A stretch of 64,000 nt of DNA, from contig CP067346.1 of the NCBI GenBank assembly GCA_021561035.1, positions 3,689,001 through 3,753,000 of the forward strand. Reading direction: 5' to 3'. The translations under genes were made by a program, and so were the position numbers. Under the pieces are notes generated by a model that searched no databases, was not told where the DNA came from, and was given only the letters and a program-made list of their open reading frames with translations. This document shows, in pieces, positions 24,709 to 34,390 of this stretch. This DNA comes from Clostridioides sp. ES-S-0054-01 (GTDB lineage Bacteria > Bacillota > Clostridia > Peptostreptococcales > Peptostreptococcaceae). Position 1 is the stretch's first letter. Every line of letters starts with the position of its first letter.

Positions 24709-25299
24709 TTAGTTTCTGTATTCAAAATCTTTGTATTTTACTGTAAATCTTGGCACTCCCTCTTTATCCAACACTTCCATTTTTTCAGGACTTTTTGTGT
24801 CAGCATTTACATATAATACTTGCTTGTTAAAATATTTATTATCCCCAGGAATAAAAGTCTCTAAAACCAAATGTCCTTTGGATAACTTTACTTTCATCTC
24901 TTCGTTTTGAAGATAGTTTTTTATAAAGTCTCCTATAAAAAGATATTGATTATTTTTTCCTGTATTAGGTAACTCCACTATATCACTAATATTTGGATTT
25001 TTAACTAATATTTTATCACCTTGATATTCTATACTTTTCCCTTTTAAATGTTTTGGGGAAATTACTTCTAATTTATAGTTATCGGTTTTTTTATACGTAT
25101 GAATTAAAACATAATTGTGCGGGCTTCTATTTCCAACTACTTCTACTTCAGCTTTACAACTGTAAGAATTCATATCAGAAATCTGCTTTTGAAAATCTTT
25201 GTATACTTCTTCTTTTGTGGACTGTCGTTTTTGGCATCCTATTACAATTATAACCAGTGCCAAGAACATAATACATACTATGGTCCACTTTTTTCTCAC
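24709..25299 (-). CDS. gerS: Lipoprotein with LolA-like fold, germination protein GerS
   Basis: This 196-residue protein starts at a GTG after AGGAGGTGTGAT. Its signal peptide ends in a lipobox (VIIVIGC, Cys22), followed by a strand-rich domain like outer-membrane lipoprotein-sorting proteins (SYSCKAEVEV, LIHTYKKTDNYKLEV, VLYVNADTKSPEKMEVLD). Size, lipobox and position directly before alr and mazEF match C. difficile GerS, which is needed with CwlD for cortex modification and so for germination. Known GerS expression is in the mother cell. Only 20 bp separate it from the CBS-domain gene, so a gerS promoter would have to lie inside that gene. Confidence 0.88.
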   Translation of the reverse strand: MRKKWTIVCIMFLALVIIVIGCQKRQSTKEEVYKDFQKQISDMNSYSCKAEVEVVGNRSPHNYVLIHTYKKTDNYKLEVISPKHLKGKSIEYQGDKILVKNPNISDIVELPNTGKNNQYLFIGDFIKNYLQNEEMKVKLSKGHLVLETFIPGDNKYFNKQVLYVNADTKSPEKMEVLDKEGVPRFTVKYKDFEYRN

Positions 25300-25319
25300 A
25301 TCACACCTCCTATTTCAGT

Positions 25320-25781
25320 TTATTCATTGTATAAAGCTTTTATTATATCATATCTACAAATTATACCTTTAAGTTTATTGTCATCATCTACTACAGGAAC
25401 TCTATTTATTGATTTTTTAATCATTATATTAGCTACATCATCAAACTTATCATCTTCATGAACCTTTATTATATCTTTAGACATAAGTTCTCCAACCTTA
25501 TATGCAGCTACTTGCTTTATATCTTTTTCTACTTTTTTTAAATCATCTAAGAAAATCAATCCTTGTAATAGATTTATATAGAGAGGTGCTTCTATATATT
25601 TTTCTTTTTTAAGAATATCTGTTTCAGAAATTATTCCAACAACTCTATCCTCTGAATCTACAACTGGCAGACCTCCTATTTTTTCTGCAATTAGCATATT
25701 GGCTACATCTGCTATACTATCATCTTGTTTTGCTACTATTACATCTGTTGTCATTATTTCTTTTGCTGTTTTATCCATCAT
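25320..25781 (-). CDS. Tandem CBS-domain protein
   Basis: This 153-residue protein consists of two CBS motifs (about 9-65 and 93-150): AKEIMTTDVIVAKQDDSIADVANMLIAEKIGGLPVVDSEDRVVGIISETDIL, and VGELMSKDIIKVHEDDKFDDVANIMIKKSINRVPVVDDDNKLKGIICRYDII, shown here as landmarks of each half. CBS pairs bind adenine nucleotides and act as sensors. No effector domain is attached. It lies between acpS and gerS in one probable transcript; why is unclear. Confidence 0.9.
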   Translation of the reverse strand: MMDKTAKEIMTTDVIVAKQDDSIADVANMLIAEKIGGLPVVDSEDRVVGIISETDILKKEKYIEAPLYINLLQGLIFLDDLKKVEKDIKQVAAYKVGELMSKDIIKVHEDDKFDDVANIMIKKSINRVPVVDDDNKLKGIICRYDIIKALYNE

Positions 25782-25795
25782 AATGTAATCACTCC

Positions 25796-26176
25796 TTAGT
25801 CCTTAATTATGGTTATCGCATTTGCTATAGCATAATCTTTTGAATGTGATATTGAAACTTTTATTTCTAAAACATTATAATCTATGCACATTTTTGCTAG
25901 ATTATTATAAGTTTTTACTATTGGTTTTCCCATTTCATTTCTGAGAACTTCTATATCTTTAAAGTTAAACACTCTAATCCCTGTACCCATAGATTTACTT
26001 ATAGCTTCCTTAGCTGCGAAATTACCTGCTATACTTTCTGCTTTAAAATTCTTAGAGTTAAAATACTCTATTTCTCTATCTGTAAATATCTTCTCCAAAA
26101 ACCTATTATTTTTCTCTAAGGCTTTTCTTACTCTGTCAATTTCAATTATGTCTACACCAATTTCAAATATATTCAT
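25796..26176 (-). CDS. acpS: Holo-[acyl-carrier-protein] synthase
   Basis: This 126-residue phosphopantetheinyl transferase attaches the CoA-derived arm to acyl carrier protein. It has the family start IFEIGVDIIEIDRV (metal Asp), FTDREIEYF, IAGNFAAKEAISKSMGTG (metal Glu) and the C-terminal VSISHSKDYAIANA. The ATG follows GGAGGAACA. It heads the acpS-CBS-gerS-alr-mazEF direction of transcription, with gaps of only 10-30 bp throughout. Confidence 0.94.
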   Translation of the reverse strand: MNIFEIGVDIIEIDRVRKALEKNNRFLEKIFTDREIEYFNSKNFKAESIAGNFAAKEAISKSMGTGIRVFNFKDIEVLRNEMGKPIVKTYNNLAKMCIDYNVLEIKVSISHSKDYAIANAITIIKD

Positions 26177-26572
26177 TGTTCCTCCAGAAAATTTATAATA
26201 CTTCTTTCAATAATTAATAATGAATTTATAAATTTACTATCGATAATACATATTATTATTTAGTTTATGTTACTTATCTTAATTTAATAATCATTATAAT
26301 AAAACTGTAACTTTTAAAATTATTTGTAATGAATATTATATACAAATCTATTATATTATTTATTATACTACACAACTAAGCAAATTTTTTAAATTTTATA
26401 AAAATTTTATGTGTATTTCTTATATGAAGATGTCTTTACGTACATAAAAGCTGTCCAAATCTTCTTTATCTTATTAATTACAACATCATTTTGCAGTAAA
26501 TTTAAACATTTTGTGAATTTATTATCACTAAAACTTTACAATTTAATCGTTATTTTATTAACATCAAAATGC
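26177..26572. other. AT-rich gap between the atp operon and acpS
   Basis: About 400 bp of very AT-rich sequence precede acpS. I see no RNA gene or convincing ORF. Several TATAAT-like hexamers occur but none has a good -35 at 16-18 bp. Confidence 0.35.
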
Positions 26573-26618
26573 AAAAAAGTCATTTTATCCAAAATATTTT
26601 TGGTCAAAATGACTTTTT
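26573..26618 (-). terminator. Terminator of the atp operon
   Basis: A near-perfect inverted repeat (AAAAAAGTCATTTT...CCAAAA with TTTTGG...AAAATGACTTTTT) lies 19 bp after the atpC stop and has T runs on both flanks. Confidence 0.82.
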
Positions 26619-26636
26619 ACATTCTAAATTAAATTA

Positions 26637-26897
26637 CTAAATCCACTCAGCAGATTCTGTCAATATGACAGTTTTATCTTGAGCCACATTAACGAATCCT
26701 TCTGCTATTTTCGCCTCTTTAAAGCTTCCATCTTTTTTTATCTTTAAAGTTCCTACAGGTATACCTGAAACAAATGGTATATGACCTTTCAATACCCCTT
26801 TGTCTCCTTTTGTAGTTCTAACTACTATCATTTCAACGTCTCCATCATAAAAAGTATTATTTGGAGTTACAACTTTCAATGAAAATTCACTGGCCAT
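26637..26897 (-). CDS. atpC: ATP synthase epsilon subunit, beta-sandwich domain only
   Basis: This 86-residue protein contains the complete N-terminal beta-sandwich that binds gamma and the c-ring (SLKVVTPNNTFYDGDVEMI, then TTKGDKGVLKGHIPFVSG, then AEGFVNVAQDKTVILTESAEW). Typical epsilon subunits continue for about 45-50 residues as two helices that can inhibit ATP hydrolysis. Here the stop follows AEWI, exactly where that domain would begin. The operon terminator starts 19 bp later, so no remnant of the missing part exists. It is the last gene of the operon, 2 bp after atpD. Confidence 0.92.
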   Translation of the reverse strand: MASEFSLKVVTPNNTFYDGDVEMIVVRTTKGDKGVLKGHIPFVSGIPVGTLKIKKDGSFKEAKIAEGFVNVAQDKTVILTESAEWI

Positions 26898-26899
26898 GA

Positions 26900-28297
<1,398 letters not shown>

Positions 28298-28306
28298 CTA
28301 ACCTCC

Positions 28307-29185
28307 CTATTTTAGAGCTTCAACTCCACCAACTATCTCTGTTATCTCTTGAGTTACAGCTGACTGTCTTGCTCTGTTATAACTTAACTCTAAATTAGAT
28401 AGCATTTCATTCGCATTGTCTGTGGCTGATTCCATAGCAGTTCTTCTAGCACCTTGCTCTGATGCAAAAGATTCCAAAATTCCACCATATACTGTACCTG
28501 ATATGAATTGAGGTACAATATAACTTAAAACTGCTTCTGCTGATGGTATATATTGTACTTTTGATTTATTTTGTTTTTCTTCTTTTATTACATTTCCTTG
28601 TTCATCCGTATCTTTTTCAAAAACTAATGGAAGCAATTTTAAAATTTTAACTTCCTGTGATAAAGCTGATTTAAATTTTGTATAAGCAATATAAACCTCA
28701 TCTATTTCACCTTTTTTATACAAGTCAATAACAGTTTGTGAAATTTCTATCGCATCTTCGTATCCACAAGCTTCAACACTATTTATATCTTTTACTATAT
28801 TGTAGTTTCTTTTAGTAAAGAATTCATGAGCTTTCTTTCCAACAGTAATAACTGTTTCCTTTTTACCTTCCATATGAGATACAGATTCCTTTAATATATT
28901 AGAATTGTATCCACCTGCAAGCCCTCTATCTCCAGCTACTACTATATAGCACTTATTTTTTACTTCTCTTTCTTTCAAAAATTCATTTCTAACTCCACGT
29001 GTTGTTTGGGCAATATCTTTTACTGTATCGTATAAAGTATTAAAATATTCTCTTGAATCTTCAGCTTTTTCTTTTGCTTTTCTAAGCTTAGAAGATGCAA
29101 CTAGCTCCATCGCTTTAGTTATTTGCTTTGTACTTTCAACAGTTCCCATACGTGTTTTGATTGCTTTAATTCCAGCTCCTGCCAA
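28307..29185 (-). CDS. atpG: ATP synthase F1 gamma subunit
   Basis: This 292-residue central-shaft protein has the two terminal coiled-coil helices (IKTRMGTVESTKQITKAMELVASSKLRKAK at the start, and ATDNANEMLSNLELSYNRARQSAVTQEITEIVGG at the end, cited as landmarks). The start is a TTG at 29185, 8 bases after AAGGAGG; no ATG fits. A short palindrome (CCTTTTT/AAAAAGG) overlaps this ribosome site and may temper translation. Confidence 0.96.
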   Translation of the reverse strand: MAGAGIKAIKTRMGTVESTKQITKAMELVASSKLRKAKEKAEDSREYFNTLYDTVKDIAQTTRGVRNEFLKEREVKNKCYIVVAGDRGLAGGYNSNILKESVSHMEGKKETVITVGKKAHEFFTKRNYNIVKDINSVEACGYEDAIEISQTVIDLYKKGEIDEVYIAYTKFKSALSQEVKILKLLPLVFEKDTDEQGNVIKEEKQNKSKVQYIPSAEAVLSYIVPQFISGTVYGGILESFASEQGARRTAMESATDNANEMLSNLELSYNRARQSAVTQEITEIVGGVEALK

Positions 29186-29212
29186 TTAATTTACCTCCTT
29201 TTTTAAAAAGGA

Positions 29213-30715
29213 TTATACTTCAACAACAAACTTTTCTTTAAATTCATTTATTGCATCTGTTAAATCATGAGTGAAGTCCTCTCCACTTAATATTTTTCTT
29301 GATATTTCTGGATAATTATTATCTACAAATGCATACAATTCTGATTCAAATCTAGCTATATTATCTATTGGAATGTCCTCTAGATGATTATTTATAACAG
29401 CATATATTATCATAACTTGATTTTCAACTTTTATTGGTTGATGCTCACCTTGTTTTAATATCTCAACAATTCTTTCACCTTGAGCAAGCCTCTTTTTAGT
29501 ATCTTCATCTAAGTCAGAACCAAATTGTGAGAATGCTGCAAGTTCTCTATATTGTGAATATGCAAGTTTTAATGTACCTGCAACTTTTTTCATTGCTTTA
29601 ATTTGCGCAGAACCACCAACCCTTGATACTGATATACCAGGGTCAACTGCTGGTCTTACACCTGAATAGAATAACTCTGGTTGTAAGTATATTTGACCAT
29701 CTGTTATAGATATAACATTGGTTGGTATATACGCTGAAACGTCACCAGCTTGAGTTTCTATTATAGGTAAAGCAGTCATTGAACCTCCACCCAATTCATC
29801 AGATAACTTAGCTGCTCTCTCAAGTAATCTTGAATGTAAATAGAATACATCTCCAGGATATGCCTCACGTCCTGGTGGTCTTCTAAGTAACAATGACATT
29901 TCTCTATATGCAACGGCTTGTTTGCTTAAATCATCATACACTATAAGTACATGTTTTCCATTGTACATAAATTCTTCACCCATAGCTGCACCAGCATATG
30001 GTGCTATATATTGAAGTGGTGCTGATTCAGATGCTGTTGCTGAAACTACTATTGTATAATCTAAAGCTCCACCTTTTTCTAAAGAGCTAACTAATTGAGC
30101 TATAGTAGAACGTTTTTGCCCAATTGCTACATATATACAGATAACATCTTTTCCTTTTTGATTTAATATAGTGTCAATAACTATAGATGTTTTACCAGTT
30201 TGTCTGTCACCTATTATTAGTTCTCTTTGACCTCTACCAATTGGTATCATTGAATCTATTGATTTGATTCCTGTTTGTAATGGTTCATAAACAGACCTTC
30301 TATCTATTATACCAGGTGCTTCAGATTCAACTGGTCTAGTTTTTGTATATGCTATAGGTCCTTTTCCATCTATTGGTTGACCTAGAGCGTTTACAACTCT
30401 ACCTATTAAAGCTTCTCCAACTGGAACTTCAACTATTCTTCCAGTTCTCTTAACTATATCGCCTTCTTTTATTCCACTGTCATCTCCAAGTATAACAGCT
30501 CCAACTACTTCTTCTTCTAAGTTAAGTGCCATACCATATATTTCACCTGGGAACTCTAATAACTCACCAGACATAGCTTTTTCTAATCCATATACACTCG
30601 CTATACCATCCCCAACTGTTAAAACACTACCTGTATCTGTCAACTCAACTTTATTCTCATAATTTTTTATTTGCTGTTTAATTATAGAACTTATTTCTTC
30701 AGGTTTTAAGTTCAT
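29213..30715 (-). CDS. atpA: ATP synthase F1 alpha subunit
   Basis: This 500-residue non-catalytic nucleotide-binding subunit has the Walker [11 protein letters not shown], the alpha-family signature around [18 protein letters not shown], and [35 protein letters not shown]. It has normal length. It lies 16 bp after atpH. Confidence 0.97.
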   Translation of the reverse strand: MNLKPEEISSIIKQQIKNYENKVELTDTGSVLTVGDGIASVYGLEKAMSGELLEFPGEIYGMALNLEEEVVGAVILGDDSGIKEGDIVKRTGRIVEVPVGEALIGRVVNALGQPIDGKGPIAYTKTRPVESEAPGIIDRRSVYEPLQTGIKSIDSMIPIGRGQRELIIGDRQTGKTSIVIDTILNQKGKDVICIYVAIGQKRSTIAQLVSSLEKGGALDYTIVVSATASESAPLQYIAPYAGAAMGEEFMYNGKHVLIVYDDLSKQAVAYREMSLLLRRPPGREAYPGDVFYLHSRLLERAAKLSDELGGGSMTALPIIETQAGDVSAYIPTNVISITDGQIYLQPELFYSGVRPAVDPGISVSRVGGSAQIKAMKKVAGTLKLAYSQYRELAAFSQFGSDLDEDTKKRLAQGERIVEILKQGEHQPIKVENQVMIIYAVINNHLEDIPIDNIARFESELYAFVDNNYPEISRKILSGEDFTHDLTDAINEFKEKFVVEV

Positions 30716-30731
30716 GGGTTCACCGCCATTC

Positions 30732-31277
30732 TTAAGATATTACTTCAGATAGCTTTTCTTTCATCTTATCCAGACGAGTTTTTACAGTGCCATCTATCTG
30801 TTCATTTCCAATTCTAACTAGGACTCCCCCTAGTATAGTCTTGTCAACAACATTTTCTATAGTAACATTTTTGTTGTATTTATTTGAAAGTTTGACTTCA
30901 AGTTCTTTAATATCTGTTTCACTCATTGGAATAGCACTTATTGCTACACCAGCAATTATGTTATTTTTCTTATTTAATAATTCTTTATAAGCTAATTCGA
31001 TATCTTCTAAATATGATATTCTATCCTTATCCACTAGAACTTTTAAAAAGTTTTTTATGTTAGAATTTACTTCATTACTAAAAATAATTTCTACCAAGTT
31101 TTTCTTTTCTGATTTTGAAACTAATGGTGATTTTAAAACTTTGTAGAAATCTTTACTAACTTTAGTCATCATATCTACTACTTTTTCTAGCTCTTTGAAT
31201 AAGACGTCAGTCGAATTTTCTTCTTCTCCTAATTGAAATAGGGCTTCTGCATATCTATTTGCTATTACATTTATCAT
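30732..31277 (-). CDS. atpH: ATP synthase delta subunit
   Basis: This 181-residue peripheral-stalk protein (OSCP) links alpha/beta to the b subunits. [15 protein letters not shown] at the N-terminus and the C-terminal signature [29 protein letters not shown] are typical. Its start overlaps the atpF stop by 4 bases (ATGA), which suggests translational coupling. Confidence 0.94.
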   Translation of the reverse strand: MINVIANRYAEALFQLGEEENSTDVLFKELEKVVDMMTKVSKDFYKVLKSPLVSKSEKKNLVEIIFSNEVNSNIKNFLKVLVDKDRISYLEDIELAYKELLNKKNNIIAGVAISAIPMSETDIKELEVKLSNKYNKNVTIENVVDKTILGGVLVRIGNEQIDGTVKTRLDKMKEKLSEVIS

Positions 31278-31771
31278 TTAGCTTCCCCTACCTCTTTTAT
31301 AAAGTTTTCTATCAATTCCTCATGTTTAGATTTATCTAAATCTTTTTCAATAACTTTAGATGCTGCAAGTAGTGCTATGTTAGATATATCATTTTTGATT
31401 TCATTTATAACCTTTTGTCTTTCTTGTTCTATATCTTTGTTTGCTTTTTCTTTTATATCAAGAGCATCTTTCTTTGCAGTATTTACTATATCATCTGATT
31501 TCTGTTCTGCTCTTATAGTTGCTTGTTTTATTATTTCTTGACCTTCATCTTTAGCAAAATTGATTTTTGACTCATATTCTTTTTTCAGAGCTAAACCTTC
31601 ATTTTTTGCTTTTTCGCCTTCTGCCAAATCATTTTTAATATCATTTTCTCTTGATTCAATTATATTTAATACTGGCTTGAATAAAAGCTTTCTCAGAAGT
31701 AAAAATATTATAAAGGTATTAACAATCTGGAACACAAATTCCCATGTTATACCTACTAGTGCTTTCTCCAT
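31274..31771 (-). CDS. atpF: ATP synthase b subunit
   Basis: This protein of about 165 residues has one N-terminal transmembrane helix (FVFQIVNTFIIFLLLRKLL) and a long, charged, coiled-coil stalk helix rich in Lys and Glu. The longest frame begins at 31789, but AAGGAGG lies inside it, and the ATG at 31771 has the right spacing. A 122-bp gap with two stable hairpins separates it from atpE. Confidence 0.94.
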   Translation of the reverse strand: MEKALVGITWEFVFQIVNTFIIFLLLRKLLFKPVLNIIESRENDIKNDLAEGEKAKNEGLALKKEYESKINFAKDEGQEIIKQATIRAEQKSDDIVNTAKKDALDIKEKANKDIEQERQKVINEIKNDISNIALLAASKVIEKDLDKSKHEELIENFIKEVGEAK

Positions 31772-31801
31772 AATTATCCTCCTTTCCATAAATCATAACT
31801 A

Positions 31802-31876
31802 CTTATAATCACGAGAAGATAAAACTCTTCTCATGATTATAAGTTTGAGATGATTTACCTATAAACCTATCTCAAA
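31802..31876 (-). other. Two consecutive mRNA hairpins between atpE and atpF
   Basis: In the minus-strand transcript, 31843-31826 and 31819-31802 form an 18-bp stem with a 6-nt loop; the single DNA mismatch becomes a G-U pair only in the sense RNA. Just upstream, ATCTCAAA/TTTGAGAT-type arms (31876-31869 with 31851-31844) form a second hairpin. Neither is followed by a U run, so they look like RNA-stabilising or processing elements rather than terminators. Confidence 0.65.
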
Positions 31877-31893
31877 ATATTTAAGGACTAAAT

Positions 31894-32154
31894 CTACATT
31901 CCTAAGTATTTAAAGAATGGATTTACGAATAGAAGTATTATTGATACAACCAAACCGTATATTGCTGAAGACTCTGCTATAGCAACTCCTAGTAATAAAG
32001 TTGAAGTTATATCTCCTTTAGCTTCTGGTTGGTTTCCTACTGCTTCTGCAGCTTTACCTGCTGCTACACCTTGACCTATACCTGCACCTATACCTGTTGC
32101 AACTGCTATTCCTGCTCCTATTGCTGATGCTGCCGCTACTATTGCTGTTTCCAT
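31894..32154 (-). CDS. atpE: ATP synthase c subunit with Na+-type binding motif
   Basis: This 86-residue protein forms two transmembrane helices joined by the polar loop NQPEAKGD. The ion-binding residues of the sodium c-ring of Ilyobacter tartaricus (Gln32, Glu65, Ser66, Tyr70) align with Gln28 (GIGQG), Glu61, Ser62 and Tyr66 ([10 protein letters not shown]), with the same 33-residue spacing. Proton-type rings normally lack this full set. AAGGAGGAAATAATT precedes the ATG, a strong site fitting the high stoichiometry. Hairpins follow the gene. Confidence 0.95.
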   Translation of the reverse strand: METAIVAAASAIGAGIAVATGIGAGIGQGVAAGKAAEAVGNQPEAKGDITSTLLLGVAIAESSAIYGLVVSIILLFVNPFFKYLGM

Positions 32155-32218
32155 AATTATTTCCTCCTTAAAACTTTAATTTTTTAAATTATTTTTTATC
32201 TTAATATAAGCTGATTTC

Positions 32219-32923
32219 TTAATCTAATTCTCCTGCACTTGATATAAATACCATTGTTAACATTATGAATATATATGCTTGTAACAATCCTGCAAATAAG
32301 TCAAAATACAAGTGTAATGGGACTGGTATTAATATCTGTCCAATTGGTATTGATAATCCAGGTATTAAGCTAGATATAAAACCTAAAAGTTGATAAAACA
32401 GACCCATTATTATTGTTCCACCTAAAATATTCCCAAATGGACGGAAACTTAATGATATTGGTCTAGCTAGCTCACCTATAATATTGATTGGTAACATTAT
32501 GGCAAGTGGCTGAGCCAATTCTTTAAAGTATGACAACCCCTTAAATTTAACTCCTGCAAAATAAATCATAAAAAATGTAATCATTGCCCATGCAGCAGTT
32601 GTATCTAGGTCGGTTGTTGGTGACCTTAATCCAAGTAATGGACTTAAATTTGAGCATGCGAAAAATAAAAATAAGCTTCCTATGTATGGTATCATATATG
32701 GCATTCTTTTTATTGTATTCTTACCCATAACATTTGTAACCATTTTAGCAAGACCACCTATTGCAAATTCTAAAAATATTTGAATTTTGCTAGTTGGAAC
32801 TTTTTTTAAGTTTCTAGTCAAAAAATAAGATGCTATCGCTAAAAAGGCCATTATTCCCCAACTTACTAGTATTGTTTCACTAATCTTAAAGTTTCCTATG
32901 AGATAATAATGCGCTTGACTCAT
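32219..32923 (-). CDS. atpB: ATP synthase a subunit
   Basis: This 234-residue membrane protein provides the ion half-channels. The essential Arg is Arg161 in ELARPISLSFRPFGNILGG. The usual RLFGN is RPFGN here, a proline next to the key arginine. The C-terminal helix contains LLQAYIFIMLTMVFI with the conserved Gln. AAGGAGG precedes the ATG, and atpI is 2 bp upstream. Confidence 0.95.
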   Translation of the reverse strand: MSQAHYYLIGNFKISETILVSWGIMAFLAIASYFLTRNLKKVPTSKIQIFLEFAIGGLAKMVTNVMGKNTIKRMPYMIPYIGSLFLFFACSNLSPLLGLRSPTTDLDTTAAWAMITFFMIYFAGVKFKGLSYFKELAQPLAIMLPINIIGELARPISLSFRPFGNILGGTIIMGLFYQLLGFISSLIPGLSIPIGQILIPVPLHLYFDLFAGLLQAYIFIMLTMVFISSAGELD

Positions 32924-32925
32924 AC

Positions 32926-33312
32926 TTATGCCTCCTTCCTCTTTAATTTATTTATAAAGTTTTTTGATAATATGACAAACTTTGTACTCAATAATCCCAA
33001 TGCTGTTCCGATTATATTTAAATGCGGTACCTTAGCTGAAGCAATTAGAACAACTGCCATTATAAATAATCTAATGGTATATTGTGCTGACGCATAAGCT
33101 TGTGCCTTTCCAGCGGAAAATGTCACTGATTTTTCCAGTGATATCGCTAATAATCTAAAATTTAACATAGCTATTATAGAGCCAAATATAAGTCCTAATA
33201 ATACTGGCTTACTTAATGTTGATGTTATCAACATTAGCACAATTAAAACTACATCAAATATCACTATACCCTTTGTTACTGACCTTACCTGGTTGAGTAA
33301 TTTTATGTCCAA
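32926..33312 (-). CDS. atpI: ATP synthase subunit I (AtpI-like)
   Basis: This 128-residue protein has about four hydrophobic helices. AtpI proteins assist c-ring assembly or ion supply to the enzyme and are poorly conserved, so the call rests on size, topology and position between atpZ and atpB. The start is TTG at 33312, after GAAGGAAGTG; no ATG suits. Confidence 0.8.
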   Translation of the reverse strand: MDIKLLNQVRSVTKGIVIFDVVLIVLMLITSTLSKPVLLGLIFGSIIAMLNFRLLAISLEKSVTFSAGKAQAYASAQYTIRLFIMAVVLIASAKVPHLNIIGTALGLLSTKFVILSKNFINKLKRKEA

Positions 33313-33316
33313 TATA

Positions 33317-33544
33317 TCACTTCCTTCGTGTATATACTATTAGAGTTTTATAAACACCACTGAAAGCACCTCCAACACCTAACAATAAAAATATTATTGT
33401 AAGAACTGGAGTAGTATTTAATTTACTATCTAAAAATTTTCCTAAGAAAGTACATCCTAATATTGATATTACAATCATCAATCCTATTTGACTTATTAAA
33501 CTAAACAACTTTGCAATTTCTATATGTGTATTTCTTTTACTCAT
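33317..33544 (-). CDS. atpZ: AtpZ-type small membrane protein
   Basis: This 75-residue protein has two transmembrane helices (IGLMIVISILGCTFLGKFLD and VLTIIFLLLGVGGAFSGVY), the pattern of AtpZ/AtpQ-like proteins encoded first in many atp operons. AtpZ with AtpI has been proposed to form a divalent cation channel. It is the first gene of the operon, 4 bp before atpI. Confidence 0.82.
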   Translation of the reverse strand: MSKRNTHIEIAKLFSLISQIGLMIVISILGCTFLGKFLDSKLNTTPVLTIIFLLLGVGGAFSGVYKTLIVYTRRK

Positions 33545-33621
33545 AAATAGTATCCCTCATTATTACAAAATAAATAACATGTAATTAATCTATCTCATAA
33601 ATTTATTTAATTATAAAATAT

Positions 33622-33650
33622 ATCTTACTACTAATCTGATTATTTTTCAA
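33622..33650 (-). promoter_or_regulatory. Candidate promoter of the atp operon
   Basis: On the minus strand TTGAAA (33650-33645), a 17-bp spacer and TAAGAT (33627-33622) lie about 78 bp upstream of atpZ. This is the best -35/-10 pair seen in the 183-bp gap. Confidence 0.45.
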
Positions 33651-33727
33651 ACATTTTCTTTTAATCATAATATGTCATTGTATTTCAGTGTCATAATTTA
33701 GCATTTATTGTCATCTCAATTTTGCCA

Positions 33728-34165
33728 CTAAAATTTTATAAGTTCTATTCCCGCTTCTTTTAATAATTCTGTAGACATATCATCTGGATAATCACCTTCA
33801 TAAACAATTTTTAATATCCCTGCATTTATGCACATTTTTGCACACAAAACACAAGGTCTTGTAGTAACATACAAAGTAGACCCATCTACACTAATACCAT
33901 TATGGGCAGCTTGTATTATGGCATTTTGTTCAGCATGTAATGCTCTACACAATTCATGTCTTTCTCCTGAAGGAATATTTAACTCCTGCCTTTTACATCC
34001 AATATTTTCACAGTGTTCAAGATTTCTTGGAGAACCATTATATCCAGTTGTTAATATTTGTTTGTCCCTTACAATGACAGCACCTACTTGTCTTCTAATA
34101 CAAGTTGAACGCTTTTTCACTACTTCTGCAATTTCCATGAAGTATTCATCCCATGATGGTCTCAT
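33728..34165 (-). CDS. comEB: Deoxycytidylate deaminase, ComEB-type
   Basis: This 145-residue zinc enzyme converts dCMP to dUMP. HAEQNAI gives the zinc His and catalytic Glu, and PCVLCAKMC gives the two zinc cysteines. The N-terminal [31 protein letters not shown] is typical of dCMP deaminases. It is a single gene, 183 bp upstream of the atp operon and in the same direction. Confidence 0.93.
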   Translation of the reverse strand: MRPSWDEYFMEIAEVVKKRSTCIRRQVGAVIVRDKQILTTGYNGSPRNLEHCENIGCKRQELNIPSGERHELCRALHAEQNAIIQAAHNGISVDGSTLYVTTRPCVLCAKMCINAGILKIVYEGDYPDDMSTELLKEAGIELIKF

Positions 34166-34280
34166 AATTTACTTTTCTCCTCTTTGCTTATGTACTGGTA
34201 CTATATATTTATTAGATTTCAACCTAAATAAATACTTATTTTTATATTATATACACATGTCAATTGAATGTCCAATAAAA

Positions 34281-34327
34281 AAAGAGCATTTTTATCATTT
34301 AAATTTTAAATACCCGTTATATGCTCT
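34281..34327 (-). terminator. Terminator of the yqeB gene
   Basis: AAAGAGCAT pairs with ATGCTCT across a 31-nt AT-rich loop, and on the minus strand runs into a TTTTTTT tract, 64 bp past the yqeB stop. Confidence 0.6.
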
Positions 34328-34390
34328 ATTTAATCTATTAAATTTATTACATCATCTTAATAAAATATTAATAGCTTTATCTAATATAAA

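Noticed and set aside
26411-26632. 73-codon plus-strand ORF before the atp terminator
   Set aside because: It is Phe/Leu/Ile-rich as expected from random AT-rich DNA, has no ribosome site, and its end overlaps the atp terminator hairpin.
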